Assembly: GCA_963729795.1 (NCBI GenBank) | Contig: CAVSPC010000016.1 | Span: forward strand, 372,001 to 436,000 | From: CAWBBA01 sp963729795 | GTDB taxonomy: Bacteria > Desulfobacterota > Desulfomonilia > Desulfomonilales > Desulfomonilaceae | Length of the DNA: 64,000 nt | Reading direction: 5' to 3' | Shown: positions 46,857 through 54,450 of the stretch, piece by piece | How positions within the stretch are numbered: position 1 is the first letter of the stretch | How the letters are laid out: the number at the start of each line of letters is the position of its first letter | Notes under the pieces: model-generated | Seen by the model: the letters and a program-made list of their open reading frames with translations, nothing else | Databases searched by the model: none | What the model was told of the DNA's origin: nothing | Made by a program: the position numbers and the translations under genes

Positions 46857-46914
46857 ACCGGCACGGAGGCCGGTCCTACCGGGCTCATGGTAGGGCCGGC
46901 GTCTCTGCCGGCAA
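46857..46914. repeat. GC-rich palindromic repeat inside the hdr operon
   Basis: GCACGGAGGCCGGTCCTACC and GGTAGGGCCGGCGTCTCTGC form a long hairpin between hdrA and mvhD. It shares GCCGGC and CTACC/GTAGG boxes with the copies at 14576, 19360 and 22790. In an operon such a hairpin can lower downstream expression or stabilise the upstream mRNA. Confidence 0.55.
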
Positions 46915-46997
46915 TGCTTCGATGACCGGATGCGCCGCGAAATTGCCTCTGATCGGTGCGTAAATCGAAACCTAAAACTCCTTCTAGTGGAGATAAC

Positions 46998-47426
46998 ATG
47001 ACAGCAGAGTTTCATCCCAAAATCATCGCGTTCGCATGCAACTGGTGTTCCTACGCCGGGGCAGATCTCGCGGGTGTCGGTAGAATGCAGTATCCGCCAA
47101 GCATTCGGCTGATCAAGCTCATGTGCTCGGGAATGCTCGTTCCGTCTTACGTACTGAAAGCATTTGAAAAGGGCGCTGACGGCGTCCTTGTCACCGGTTG
47201 ACACCTCGGCGAATGTCATTACCTGGAAGGTAATGAGAAAGCACTAAAGGTCCTGGAAAAAACCCGCAAGCTGATGAAACTGCTCGGTATTGAAGACGGC
47301 CGCCTTCGGCGGGAATGGATATCGGCGTCAGAAGGGACTCGGTTTGCAGAAGTGGTCCGGAGCTTTACCGAGGACGTCCGGAAGATGGGCAGGAATCCCC
47401 TTGCCAAGACGGAGACCGCAGCATGA
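46998..47426 (+). CDS. mvhD: MvhD-family 2Fe-2S protein with selenocysteine
   Basis: 142 residues if the in-frame TGA at 47199-47201 is read as selenocysteine. Both sides match MvhD: FACNWCSYAGADLAGVGRMQ before, and GADGVLVTG-U-HLGECHYLEGN after, where the family normally has Cys in the G-C-H-x-G-D/E-C-H-Y site that binds the 2Fe-2S cluster. Downstream homology continues to the stop at 47424-47426. MvhD passes electrons from hydrogenase or formate dehydrogenase to HdrA. The start has GTGGAGATAAC. The stop overlaps the next start (ATGA), so translation is coupled. Confidence 0.92.
47199..47235 (+). promoter_or_regulatory. Selenocysteine codon and bacterial SECIS-type hairpin in the first mvhD
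   Basis: After TGA and a 15-base gap comes a perfect 7-bp stem, CATTACC (47217-47223) with GGTAATG (47229-47235), loop TGGAA. The second mvhD has the same hairpin at the same distance. Part of the similarity follows from the conserved peptide HYLxGN. Confidence 0.7.
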
Positions 47427-48553
47427 AACTACCGGAAATTGTCGAACAGACTCACGCCTACTACTGTCTGGACTGCGGGATCTGCACGGGGAGCTGTCCC
47501 GTCTCGCGAGTGACTCCTGATTTTTCGCCCCGTCTGATGGTCGAAAAAGTCCTCATGGACCAAGAAGAGAATCCCCTGGAAGATGTGAACATCTGGTCAT
47601 GCCTCTCATGTGGCCAGTGCAGCGCTCGCTGTCCCTCCAAGATCGACTACCCAGAGTTCGTGCGGCTGGTACGCGGGGAGGCCGTCAGGCAAGGGAAGGG
47701 AGGCGTTCCGGCTCACAGGGGTTTATTCCAGACGATCATGCGGTTGCAGACTCTTGACGTGAAACAAAGCAAAACTGACTGGGCCAAAGAGGCAGGTCGG
47801 ATATCCGAAACCGGTGATACTTACTACTTTGTTGGATGCGCTCCTTTTTTCGATGTGGAGTTTCACGACGACTGGAACCTGGACGTTATGAACGGGCCAA
47901 AAGGGGTGTTGAAACTTCTCAATTCCATCGGGATCGAGCCGGTAGTACATGATGACGAACGCTGTTGCGGTCACGACCTGCTATGGAACGGCGACAACGA
48001 GAATTTTGCCAAGCTGGCACGTCGCAATGTGGACCTCATAAAGAGCCTGGGATGTAAACGCGTGGTCTTCCAGTGCCCCGAGGGGTACCTCACTTTTAAG
48101 AAATACTATCCTGAAGTATTGGGACAAATGGACCTTGAACTGGTCCACTTCTATGAGCTTCTCGCTGAGAAAGTGGCCTCGGGAGCCTGCAGCTTCGCTC
48201 CGCTTGAAGGTGTTGTCACTTACCACGATCCATGCCGCCTCGGCCGACAAGCTGGGATCATGGATGCGCCCCGCGCCTTGATCCGGAGTATTCCGGGAAT
48301 CACTTTGAACGAGATGGAGCATAATCGAGAAAACAGCCTCTGTTGCGGCACAAGCGGCTGGATGGCTTGTTCGAGCTGCTCCAAAGCAATACAGAAGAGT
48401 CGGCTGAACGAGGCTGTAGCGGCGGGAGCAGAAACCATCGTGACGGCTTGCACGAAGTGCCGTGTGCACCTGAACTGTGCCCTGCGAGACACAGATCTGG
48501 ACCTGAAGATCCGTGACATCAACGACCTTATGGCCCAGACACTCATAACCTGA
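47423..48553 (+). CDS. hdrD: HdrD-like (HdrC-HdrB fusion) iron-sulfur protein
   Basis: 376 residues starting at the ATG that overlaps the mvhD stop; an upstream in-frame start at 47315 lies inside mvhD. The N-terminal third has two 4Fe-4S motifs (CLDCGICTGSCPVSRV, CLSCGQCSARCPSKID) like HdrC. Two CCG domains follow: VVHDDERCCGHDLLWNGD with QCPEGY, and YHDPCRLGRQ, SLCCGTSGW, TACTKCRVH. The first CCG domain lacks one Cys of the usual CxxC pair. In domain order it resembles HdrD and the BamD protein of class II benzoyl-CoA reductase. It lies between mvhD and the third, split hdrA. Confidence 0.88.
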   Translation: MKLPEIVEQTHAYYCLDCGICTGSCPVSRVTPDFSPRLMVEKVLMDQEENPLEDVNIWSCLSCGQCSARCPSKIDYPEFVRLVRGEAVRQGKGGVPAHRGLFQTIMRLQTLDVKQSKTDWAKEAGRISETGDTYYFVGCAPFFDVEFHDDWNLDVMNGPKGVLKLLNSIGIEPVVHDDERCCGHDLLWNGDNENFAKLARRNVDLIKSLGCKRVVFQCPEGYLTFKKYYPEVLGQMDLELVHFYELLAEKVASGACSFAPLEGVVTYHDPCRLGRQAGIMDAPRALIRSIPGITLNEMEHNRENSLCCGTSGWMACSSCSKAIQKSRLNEAVAAGAETIVTACTKCRVHLNCALRDTDLDLKIRDINDLMAQTLIT

Positions 48554-48613
48554 CATTTGCCAACAGTTAAACTGACATTTGAAGGTTATTGAACCGAAGG
48601 ACGGTAAAGAATT

Positions 48614-50047
48614 ATGGCTTCACAGGAAGTTCTTATCATTGGCGGTGGAATAGCCGGTATGCAAGCCGCCCTGGATCTTGGCGAAATGGGCGTCCGCGTG
48701 CATCTGGTGGAAAAAAATCCAAGTATTGGGGGCAAAATGGCCCAACTGGATAAAACGTTCCCCACCAATGACTGTACTATATGAATTCTCTCGCCTAAGC
48801 TGCTGGATGTCGGTCGGCATCCGAACATTGACCTGTTGGCTTACAGCGAGGTAACAGAATTCTCGGGCCAAGTCGGTGACTTTAAAGTCAAGGTCCACAG
48901 GAAAGCCCGTTACGTTGATAGTACGAAATGCACAGCATGCGGAGCCTGTGCGGAAAAGTGCCCCACAAGGGTACCTAACGAGTTCAATTTCGGCCTGGAC
49001 CAGCGCAAGGCAATTTACAAGGATTACGCCCAGGGGATACCGTCTGTATTCACCATCGACCCTAATGCATGCAGGGTCTTGCAGGGACAGAAATGTGGTG
49101 TTTGCGCCAAAGTCTGCCAGGCCAAGGCCGTCGATTACGAGCAAAAAGATTCCTACGTAGACCTCAATGTGGCCTCGGTAATCGTCTCGACCGGCTATGA
49201 ACTCTTTGACGCTACGCAGATCTCAGAATATGGCTACGGGAAATGGCCTAACGTCATTTCTTCCCTCGAAATGGAGCGTCTCCTAAGCGCGGGCGGCCCA
49301 ACCAGGGGCCACCTCACACGGCCGTCAGCCGTCCATGGCGAGGCCAGACTCAAGGAGATCCCCAAGCTCCTCAAGAAGGCGGAAAAATCAGAGGATCCGT
49401 CCGAGGCAGCGAAGCTGCTTAACGAGCAAAAATGGTTGGAAGATCACGTACAGAAATATCACACAGCCAAGAAACTCGGATTCGTGCAATGCGTCGGTTC
49501 CAGGGATTTTCGCTTCCACAAATATTGCTCAAGCTATTGCTGCATGCACTCCATAAAGGAAGCAATAATAGCCAAAGAACATGAGCCCGACTCTCAGTCG
49601 TACATCTTTTACATGGATTTGCGAACTGTTGGAAAAGGCTTCGAAGAATACAAGATTCGCGGAGCAAAAGTCTCGGGGATCAAGTACGTCCGGGGACGTG
49701 TTGCAGAGATTCTTCAGGACGAGGAACTTAATCCGGTGGTCTATTACGAAGACACAGAGCAGCGTAAGGTTACGAGCATGACTCTGGATATGGTCATTTT
49801 GGCCAATGCCTGCTCCGCGCCCAGGGGGACTGTCAAACTGGCGCAGCTTCTCGGGCTGGAGTTGGATGAGAATAACTTCGTCAAGACTCATCCCCACAGG
49901 CCGCTGGATACGAACGTTCCTGGAATCTACACCTGCGGGTGCGCTCAGGGTCCTCTTGATATTCCGGAGTCCGTAGCTCAGGCCAGCAGCGCAGCGGCCC
50001 GTGCAGCGGAAGTAGTGATGACAGGCGGCCAGGCGCTGGCGATATGA
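48614..50047 (+). CDS. hdrA: HdrA N-terminal half with selenocysteine
   Basis: 477 residues when TGA at 48782-48784 is read as Sec57. The start (ATG 48614) gives MASQEVLIIGGGIAGMQAAL and MAQLDKTFPTND, as in the other two HdrA; then DCTI-U-ILSPKL stands where they have D-C-S-T/A-C-I-F-S-P-K-L. Translating from 48836 only, as an ordinary gene caller would, loses the FAD site. Ferredoxin motifs are at about 106 (CTACGACAEKCP) and 160 (CGVCAKVCQAKAVDY). A 45-residue, Lys-rich insertion (around 250-290) is absent from the other two. It is followed 13 bases later by the C-terminal half as a separate gene. Confidence 0.9.
48782..48827 (+). promoter_or_regulatory. Selenocysteine codon and possible SECIS hairpin in hdrA
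   Basis: Twenty bases after the TGA, GGATG and CATCC can pair around a loop TCGGTCGG that contains GGTC, like known bacterial SECIS loops. The stem is only 5 bp, so the hairpin is less certain than the Sec reading itself. Confidence 0.45.
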
Positions 50048-50060
50048 GGGAGAGAGTAGA

Positions 50061-51740
50061 TTGAAAGCAGAAACCAAATCTGACGACGTTCGAGTGGGTG
50101 TTTTTATTTGCGACTGTGGTTCCAATATCGCGGGATACCTGCAAATGAAGGAACTGGTCGAATACGCCAAAACTCTCCCCAACGTGGTCTATGCTCAGGA
50201 AAATCTGTACACCTGCTCCGAGGGTGGCATAAATGAGATAAAAGAAGCGATTCCAAGGGAGAACCTCAACCGAGTTGTGGTAGCATCGTGCACGCCACGG
50301 ACTCACGAGCCCCTTTTCATGAGTGCCTGCGAGGAAGCAGGTCTTAACCCCTATCTTTTCGAGATGGCAAATATTCGCGACCAGTGTTCGTGGGTCCACA
50401 TGAAGGAAGGGGATAAAGCGACAGCAAGGGCCAAGGCACAGATCGGAATGGCCGTGGCCAAGGCTGCTCGGCTCCGGGAATTGAGCCGGATCAAGCTTGA
50501 TCTGTATCACAGTGCCGTCGTAATAGGTGGCGGGGTTTCGGGCATGTCCGCCGCTATGGCTCTGGGCAACATGGGGTACGAGGTTGACCTAGTGGAAAAT
50601 CGGGACCGTCTTGGCGGTCTGCTCAACGATCTAAACCTCATCCTGCCCGCTAATGAGCCGCCGGCCAACCTCGTGAACGACCTGAAGACCAGACTTGAAA
50701 CCAATCCCAAAGTAAAGATTCATACCCTGGCGCAAGTGAAGAAAGTGGAGGGTTTCGTCGGAAACTACTCCGTGACCCTGTCGGACAACGGCGCTGAAAG
50801 CAAAATTACCGCTGGAGTCATCGTCGTTGCCGTGGGCGCGCGAGTGCTTAAGCCTGAAGGTCTCTTCAACTACGATGGCGAAAATGTCGTCACCCATCTA
50901 GAATTGGAAGCCATGCTGAAACAAGGTGTGCCCGGGCGTAAGAACGTGGTTATGATCCAGTGCGTGGGCTCACGCTGTGAAGAACGTACGTATTGCTCCC
51001 GCATTTGCTGCATGACCGCTGTCAAGAATGCCATTCTGCTTAAAGAGGCCGAGCCCACTACGACCGTGACGATCCTCTATCGAGACATGCAGATGTACGG
51101 TGTCGAGAACGAAGACATGTTCCGAAAATCCAAGGAAATGGGCGTCCGCTACGTTACCTACGATCCGGACAGGCCGCCGATCGTTGAGAACGGTCAGGTT
51201 AAGGTCTATCACCTCCGTATGGGGAAAGAAATGGCCCTCCCCGCGGACCTGGTGGTGCTATCGACCCCATTGATTGCTCAAGAGGATGTTGGGGACATAT
51301 CGACAATGCTGAAAGTCCCTGTGAACGCAAATGGCTTTTTCCTGGAAGGCCATGTGAAGCTAAAGCCTCTGGATTTCGCCACAGATGGAGTGTACCTCTG
51401 CGGGAACGCCCGTTTCCCATCATCAATAAGGGAAGCGATTGCGCAAGGCCTTGGTGCGGCCTCCCGAGCCGCAGGAGTGCTTTCCAAGGAAGCGCTTTAT
51501 ACGAGCGGTGTTGCTGCGGATATCAACGCGGATACGTGCTGTGGTTGCCTGGGCTGCGTGGATGTTTGCCCGTACGGCGCCATCAGCTACTCGGAGGAGC
51601 AAGGTGTTTGCCAGGTAAATAAGGTTCTCTGCAAAGGATGTGGCGGTTGTGCTTCGACCTGCCCATCGGGTAGCGCTCGACTCGAGGGTTTTTCCAGCGA
51701 CCAGATCTATGCCCAGATTGAACAGGCCCTTGCGGGATGA
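50061..51740 (+). CDS. hdrA: HdrA C-terminal half (QmoB-like) iron-sulfur flavoprotein
   Basis: 559 residues from a TTG at 50061 (GAGGGAGAGAG upstream). It matches the C-terminal half of the double-length HdrA: VGVFICDCGSNIAGYL, ENLNRVVVASCTPRTHEPLF, a FAD site VVIGGGVSGMSAAMALGNMG near 155, CVGSRCEERTYCSRICCMTA near 305, and terminal ferredoxin motifs CCGCLGCVDVCP and CKGCGGCASTCPSGSA. QmoB has the same layout. The gene follows the N-terminal half by 13 bases and overlaps the second mvhD by ATGA. Together the two halves form one functional HdrA, by inference. Confidence 0.9.
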   Translation: MKAETKSDDVRVGVFICDCGSNIAGYLQMKELVEYAKTLPNVVYAQENLYTCSEGGINEIKEAIPRENLNRVVVASCTPRTHEPLFMSACEEAGLNPYLFEMANIRDQCSWVHMKEGDKATARAKAQIGMAVAKAARLRELSRIKLDLYHSAVVIGGGVSGMSAAMALGNMGYEVDLVENRDRLGGLLNDLNLILPANEPPANLVNDLKTRLETNPKVKIHTLAQVKKVEGFVGNYSVTLSDNGAESKITAGVIVVAVGARVLKPEGLFNYDGENVVTHLELEAMLKQGVPGRKNVVMIQCVGSRCEERTYCSRICCMTAVKNAILLKEAEPTTTVTILYRDMQMYGVENEDMFRKSKEMGVRYVTYDPDRPPIVENGQVKVYHLRMGKEMALPADLVVLSTPLIAQEDVGDISTMLKVPVNANGFFLEGHVKLKPLDFATDGVYLCGNARFPSSIREAIAQGLGAASRAAGVLSKEALYTSGVAADINADTCCGCLGCVDVCPYGAISYSEEQGVCQVNKVLCKGCGGCASTCPSGSARLEGFSSDQIYAQIEQALAG

Positions 51741-52195
51741 ATGAAGGGGAAGGAATGTCCAGCGAACAGTTTGAACCCACGATAATCGGCTTTCTTTGCA
51801 ATTGGTGCGCTTATGCAGGCGCGGACTTGGCGGGAGTGAGTCGCTTGCAATATCCGCCTAACATCCGGACCATTAGGACGCTATGTTCTGCTACTGTCGG
51901 GCCTCACCAGATACTGAAGGCCTTTCAGAAAGGGGCGGATGGCGTCTTTGTTGGGGGCTGACACGTCGGAGACTGCCATTACCTGTATGGTAATTATATG
52001 ACGGTGAAAAGAACGGCTTTCATGAAAAGGCTTCTCGAATTCTCGGGAGTGGATCCGGAGAGACTTGTCCTAAAATGGGTCTCTTCGGCTGAAGGCCCGC
52101 GTTATGCTCAAGTAGTTACCGATTTTGTCGAGAAAATCCGTGCCCTGGGACCATCGCCGCTTCACAGATCCCATAAAATAAAGAAGGCCGGATAA
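51737..52195 (+). CDS. mvhD: Second MvhD-family 2Fe-2S protein with selenocysteine
   Basis: 152 residues with the TGA at 51959-51961 read as selenocysteine, or 146 from the second Met at 51755, which has GAAGGGGAAGGA before it. Family sequence is FLCNWCAYAGADLAGVSRLQ, then GADGVFVGG-U-HVGDCHYLYGN, then FMKRLLEFSGVDPERLVLKW to the TAA. It is about as far from the first MvhD as paralogues, so not a recent duplicate. The ATGA overlap with the upstream hdrA half implies the two are translated together, and the likely job is electron entry to that split HdrA. Confidence 0.92.
51959..51994 (+). promoter_or_regulatory. Selenocysteine codon and bacterial SECIS-type hairpin in the second mvhD
   Basis: TGA, a gap of 16 bases, then ATTACC (51978-51983) pairs with GGTAAT (51989-51994) around TGTAT. 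Same geometry as in the first mvhD. Confidence 0.7.
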
Positions 52196-52250
52196 TCTTG
52201 ATCGAGTTTATGAAATAGAATTGCGGCAAACCAGCCGACCGAGAGACAAA

Positions 52251-53075
52251 ATGATCGAACAAGTAAGAGAACACGTAAAGACACTCTTAACCGAGGGAAA
52301 AATAGCGGGATTCCTGGGACTGAAGAACCAAGAGGGAAACGTCGTACCGTACATCTACGAAAAACCGGATGACCTCGACAACGGTCTTAGTCTGGGTGAT
52401 TTGGAAGGGCCGGGAGATGCCCGTTATCCCATCTCTCGCATTTTTATGACGGTACTGAGCCGTGAGCCTGAAAAGACTTTCGGCGTGCTGTTGCGCGGTT
52501 GCGACGAGAGGGCCTTGAATGAATTGCTGCGATGGAACCAGATCGATGCTACGGAGAGAATCGTCAGGGTCGGCATAGCATGCCCCCAGGATTTGGCTCA
52601 GGCGCATGAATGTCGCAAACCTTTTCCTGACACATTTGTCGCGGGTGAGAAGGCGGAACCTGTTTCCAGCGCCCGTGTGGAGCAGGTCATGGCAAAAGAT
52701 CTTCCCGGGCGATTAGCTTACTGGATGGGGGAATTCGATCGGTGCATCAAGTGCTATGGTTGTCGGAACGTTTGTCCCGTATGTTTTTGCAACGTCTGTT
52801 CGCTTGAAGACGACAAGCTGATCAGAACCGGAGATTTGCCGCCCGAGAACCCCATGTTCCATCTTATCCGTGCTGTTCACATGGCCGGAAGATGCATAGA
52901 TTGCAATTTGTGCACGGAGACATGCCCGGCAGAAATTCCCTTAAGGACATTGTACAAAAAAGTCGCTGAAATTGTGAAGGATGAGTTCGGATACGTGACC
53001 GGAGAGGCGGTTGGGGGCAAGTCGCCCCTGAATATTCTGGGAACCGAGCCGAGCCATACTTCTGCAAACGAATAG
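52251..53075 (+). CDS. 4Fe-4S protein related to F420 hydrogenase/formate dehydrogenase beta subunits
   Basis: 274 residues from the ATG at 52251 (GAGAG upstream). The N-terminal half resembles the FrhB/FdhB beta-subunit module (KTFGVLLRGCDERALNELL near residue 80), which in relatives binds a flavin and passes electrons to or from a soluble carrier. The C-terminal half has CIKCYGCRNVCPVCFCNVC near 165 and CIDCNLCTETCPAEIP near 215. Because coenzyme F420 is rare in this phylum, NAD(P)H, ferredoxin or a protein partner is more likely. It ends the electron-transfer run right after the second mvhD and may be its electron donor. Confidence 0.75.
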   Translation: MIEQVREHVKTLLTEGKIAGFLGLKNQEGNVVPYIYEKPDDLDNGLSLGDLEGPGDARYPISRIFMTVLSREPEKTFGVLLRGCDERALNELLRWNQIDATERIVRVGIACPQDLAQAHECRKPFPDTFVAGEKAEPVSSARVEQVMAKDLPGRLAYWMGEFDRCIKCYGCRNVCPVCFCNVCSLEDDKLIRTGDLPPENPMFHLIRAVHMAGRCIDCNLCTETCPAEIPLRTLYKKVAEIVKDEFGYVTGEAVGGKSPLNILGTEPSHTSANE

Positions 53076-53128
53076 CCTGATCTAACTCAAAAGGCGGTAG
53101 ACGGTGCCGCTTAGAATCGTATGAGCAC

Positions 53129-53371
53129 ATGTCTCCGAAGATCAGACGCGCAAAAATGCTATTTTATAAGACCCGAGTCGTAATGGAATGCCCTTTTTGC
53201 GGCATGACTTTGCTCAAGACTGATTACGATAAGATCCGGAAATTGCTTAACGAAGAACCAGTACCCAGGGGAAAAGTTTGCGCAAAATGTGGCAACGTGG
53301 CCGCGTTGAAATTGAGCGCAAAGGGCAAGGAAACGGTTCTATCCAAAATCTCGGAAGACGAGCAAACCTGA
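53129..53371 (+). CDS. Small CxxC zinc-ribbon-like protein
   Basis: Up to 80 residues; the true start may be the internal ATG at 53183, which gives MECPFCGMTLLKTDYDKIRK and a 62-residue protein. Two CxxC knuckles (CPFC, CAKC) 34 residues apart suggest one zinc or iron site. It lies 53 bases after the FrhB-like gene and 27 bases before the hydrolase on the same strand. No family is recognised. Confidence 0.55.
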   Translation: MSPKIRRAKMLFYKTRVVMECPFCGMTLLKTDYDKIRKLLNEEPVPRGKVCAKCGNVAALKLSAKGKETVLSKISEDEQT

Positions 53372-53398
53372 GCGAAACCGCGGGGAGGAAGCGAGCAA

Positions 53399-53938
53399 AT
53401 GCTGACCCAGGAACAAGCTGTTCTTCTGGTAGTGGATCTTCAGGAAAAACTCGTCCAGGCCATGCACGAAAAGCAAGCACTAGTCGAAACCGCGGCTAAA
53501 GTAGTGCAAGGGGCCAAAATTCTCGGTTTGCCTATTCTTTGTACGGAACAAAACCCCCGTGGTCTCGGACATACGGTGCCGGAAGTTTCGGAACTGCTCT
53601 CCGACATTAAGCCAATCAGTAAGTTGAGTTTCAGTTGCTGCGGCGAGCCGCGCTTCGTGGAGGAACTCCTGAAGCTCAATCGGAAACAAGCCCTGCTCTG
53701 CGGCATCGAGTCTCATGTATGTGTCTATCAGACCGCCGCGGATCTGATCAAATTGGGCTGGGAAGTGCACGTGGTAACGGATGCAGTCTCTTCACGAACA
53801 TTAGCCAACAAAAACGTCGGCCTGGAGCGATGCAAAGAACTTGGCGCTTTGCTGACCAGCGCAGAAACCGCCTTATTTGAATTGTTGAAAGTGGCGGAAG
53901 GCGACGAATTCAAGCAGATGCTGAAAGTTGTTAAATAA
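53399..53938 (+). CDS. Isochorismatase-family cysteine hydrolase
   Basis: 179 residues. The catalytic triad of the family is visible: Asp in VLLVVDLQEKLV, Lys in IKPISKLSFSCC and Cys in ALLCGIESHVCVYQTA, where the last Cys is the nucleophile. It resembles the stand-alone YcaC/nicotinamidase-like branch; the substrate is unknown. GGGGAGGAAG precedes the start. It is the last gene of the one-directional run that begins with hdrA, and a hairpin follows. Confidence 0.88.
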   Translation: MLTQEQAVLLVVDLQEKLVQAMHEKQALVETAAKVVQGAKILGLPILCTEQNPRGLGHTVPEVSELLSDIKPISKLSFSCCGEPRFVEELLKLNRKQALLCGIESHVCVYQTAADLIKLGWEVHVVTDAVSSRTLANKNVGLERCKELGALLTSAETALFELLKVAEGDEFKQMLKVVK

Positions 53939-53956
53939 GAAGGGTTAAAAGAACAA

Positions 53957-53976
53957 GGGCAGGTAACAACCTGCCC
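53957..53976 (+). terminator. Hairpin ending the hdr-mvhD run
   Basis: GGGCAGGT, loop AACA, ACCTGCCC: a perfect 8-bp stem 19 bases after the last stop. No T-tract follows, so it may be Rho-dependent or only stabilise the mRNA. Confidence 0.5.
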
Positions 53977-54044
53977 GCATCCGTCGGAACGATCTCCACA
54001 TCTCGAAACAGACGACCGGCTCGAAGAGAGCGAAATGTCAATTG

Positions 54045-54227
54045 TCAGGCAGCCATCTTATGCATGCGACCGATCAGGTCCATCACAATGGCCTTGTTGT
54101 GCTTCAGATTACTCCGAAAAGTGAATGTGTCCGTTTTGTGAATCTCCGCACCCAACTCTGAAACATAACTCTCCAGGATTTCCCTAACCAGCGCCGCTTC
54201 CTCATCGCTCAATTCAACTCGTACCAT
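54045..54227 (-). CDS. Conserved-looking small protein of unknown function
   Basis: 60 residues: MVRVELSDEEAALVREILES followed by YVSELGAEIHKTD and a basic C-terminal helix. Mostly helical with charged heptad-like spacing; no membrane segment or cysteines. The AAAGGATCG site precedes the ATG. It is convergent with the hydrolase gene. Proteins of this size and composition are common in Desulfobacterota but no function is known to me. Confidence 0.55.
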   Translation of the reverse strand: MVRVELSDEEAALVREILESYVSELGAEIHKTDTFTFRSNLKHNKAIVMDLIGRMHKMAA

Positions 54228-54324
54228 TTTTCGATCCTTTCTTCTAAAATACTTTTTCCTAACCCACTGCCGTGCCTAGTCGGCTGCCTCACGGTCAGCG
54301 AGCCGATATACGCCTCCCTGAGCA

Positions 54325-54347
54325 ATTAGACATCCGATTCGTCTAAT
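54325..54347. promoter_or_regulatory. Short inverted repeat, possible operator
   Basis: ATTAGAC, nine-base spacer, GTCTAAT, about 100 bases upstream of the small gene on the minus strand and downstream of the nitroreductase gene. No T-tract on either side. It could be a regulator site or weak terminator. Confidence 0.3.
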
Positions 54348-54450
54348 CGTGCTCATAGATTAATAATCGTGCTGAAACTCGGCAAGCGTAATCAGGACGA
54401 TTGCAGCATATCTAGCGGCGGCAAAAAGCAAGGAACCCCCCACTCTAATA

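Noticed and set aside
47199..52000. mvhD and hdrA as pseudogenes broken by stop codons
   Set aside because: All three stops are TGA, all fall exactly at cysteine-equivalent positions, and the frames are intact on both sides with hairpins following; selenocysteine explains this better.
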